A stretch of 14,539 nucleotides of DNA, taken from NCBI GenBank assembly GCA_902480035.1, contig CABSRC010000035.1:1-14539 (forward strand), given 5' to 3'. Below, piece after piece: positions 13,883 through 14,539 of the stretch (the first letter of the stretch is position 1; each line of letters begins with the position of its first letter). A model generated the notes under the pieces. The model saw nothing but the letters and a program-made list of their open reading frames with translations. It did not search any database and had not been told where the DNA came from. This stretch comes from an uncultured Streptococcus sp. (GTDB taxonomy: Bacteria; Bacillota; Bacilli; Lactobacillales; Streptococcaceae). The position numbers were made by a program, and so were the translations under genes.

Positions 13883-13890
13883 AAATGGTC

Positions 13891-13966
13891 GTTTAACTCA
13901 GCCAACGGTGAGAAACTACGTTTCTCTTATCCGCCGATTGGAATCTCGATTACCTCTCGATTCCAA
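13891..13966 (-). other. Structured 5S-tRNA spacer with anti-D-arm sequence
   Basis: Three structures are visible. TTGGAATC (13938-13945) pairs with GATTCCAA (13959-13966). GAGAAAC (13910-13916) pairs with GTTTCTC (13920-13926), extended by CCAACGG (13902-13908) against CCGATTGG (13934-13941) with one bulge; this outer stem and the first hairpin share bases and cannot form fully together. The 12-base segment 13891-13902 is complementary, with one G-U pair, to the D-arm region of tRNA-Val (13867-13878). An 8-base direct repeat TCTCGATT occurs at 13944 and 13955. No gene is seen here. Confidence 0.6.
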
Positions 13967-13986
13967 CTAAGCTAAACTCCCAAATG
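13963..13986 (-). pseudogene. Truncated 5' copy of tRNA-Val
   Basis: On the minus strand these 24 bases match the five-base flank and first 19 bases of tRNA-Val (13864-13887) at 22 of 24 positions, with two C-to-T changes in the D-arm. The match stops before the anticodon arm, so the copy cannot make a tRNA. Confidence 0.75.
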
Positions 13987-14007
13987 AGCCTAGAATTAAC
14001 TAGGCTC
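13986..14007 (-). other. Hairpin between 5S rRNA and the tRNA array
   Basis: GAGCCTAG (13986-13993) pairs perfectly with CTAGGCTC (14000-14007) over eight base pairs with a six-base loop. On the minus strand only ATTT follows, so it is not a good terminator; a processing signal for the 5S 3' end is more likely. Confidence 0.6.
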
Positions 14008-14016
14008 AATCTCTTG

Positions 14017-14131
14017 CTAAGCGACTACCTTATCTCACAGGGGGCAACCCCCAACTACTTCCGGCGTTCTAGGGCTTAACTGCTGTGTTCGGCATGGGTA
14101 CAGGTGTATCTCCTAGGCTATCGTCACTTAA
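14017..14131 (-). rRNA. rrf: 5S ribosomal RNA
   Basis: About 115 bases on the minus strand, from TTAAGTGACG to GTCGCTTAG, whose ends pair (AAGTGAC with GTCGCTT). The conserved core CCGAACACAGCAGTTAAG and the helix around GGGGGTTGCCCCC are present. End positions are good to within a base or two. Confidence 0.95.
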
Positions 14132-14134
14132 CTC

Positions 14135-14152
14135 TGAATGCTTAAACATTCA
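14135..14152 (-). other. Hairpin in the 23S-5S spacer
   Basis: TGAATG (14135-14140) and CATTCA (14147-14152) form a six-pair stem just upstream of 5S. A second small palindrome (GAATAT/ATATTC) follows at about 14158-14171. These are likely pre-rRNA processing structures. Confidence 0.4.
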
Positions 14153-14209
14153 AAATTGAATATCTATATTCTAACAAGTTAAACTCACGTTGTCAATATC
14201 TTCTGACTC

Positions 14210-14539
<330 letters not shown>

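Noticed and set aside
13986..14007. Hairpin after 5S as an rrn terminator
   Set aside because: It lacks a T-run on the minus strand, and the tRNA array continues directly downstream.

Overview
The window looks like a chromosomal segment of a Streptococcus, most likely of the mitis/sanguinis/parasanguinis type. The evidence is a complete adcR-adcC-adcB-adcA zinc uptake operon whose metal ligands sit at (or within two residues of) the positions I recall for the pneumococcal proteins, a set of glycosidases matching the pneumococcal N-glycan locus (the SP_2141-SP_2145 type), and a rrn operon with a trailing tRNA array, none of whose tRNAs encodes CCA. Species assignment from sequence alone is not possible.

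Layout. Positions 1-6255 (minus strand) form a glycan catabolism operon transcribed right to left: GH125 exo-alpha-1,6-mannosidase, GH38 alpha-mannosidase, a ROK-family sugar kinase, and a GH20 beta-hexosaminidase cut off by the window edge. Facing away from it (6471-8546, plus strand) is a GH92 alpha-mannosidase whose active-site residues fit an alpha-1,2-mannosidase. The 215-base divergent region between them holds a CcpA (cre)-like site and an extended -10 promoter. None of the four glycosidases has a signal peptide, so imported N-glycan fragments are probably dismantled in the cytoplasm: GH92 removes alpha-1,2, GH38 alpha-1,3 and GH125 alpha-1,6 mannose, GH20 removes terminal N-acetylhexosamine, and the ROK kinase may phosphorylate a released sugar.

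A strong bidirectional terminator (8545-8578) separates GH92 from a convergent small lipoprotein gene of DUF6287 type, which has its own near-consensus promoter. Next comes adcRCBA (9284-12731, minus strand). Its genes overlap or nearly abut, it ends in a clear terminator, and it begins with an AdcR operator placed directly against an extended -10 promoter. adcR and adcC both use TTG starts supported by Shine-Dalgarno sequences.

From 12804 to the right end, everything is a minus-strand rRNA/tRNA operon: the 3' end of 23S rRNA, 5S rRNA, a structured spacer, then twelve tRNAs in the order Val-Gly-Ile-Glu-Ser-fMet-Phe-Tyr-Trp-His-Gln-Leu, closed by a terminator just upstream of the adcR promoter. 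The spacer between 5S and tRNA-Val is the least expected part: it contains a truncated copy of the tRNA-Val 5' end and an anti-D-arm sequence that could pair with either the truncated copy or the real tRNA. No mobile element or CRISPR array was seen, and no gene-free stretch longer than about 300 bases lies outside the RNA genes.
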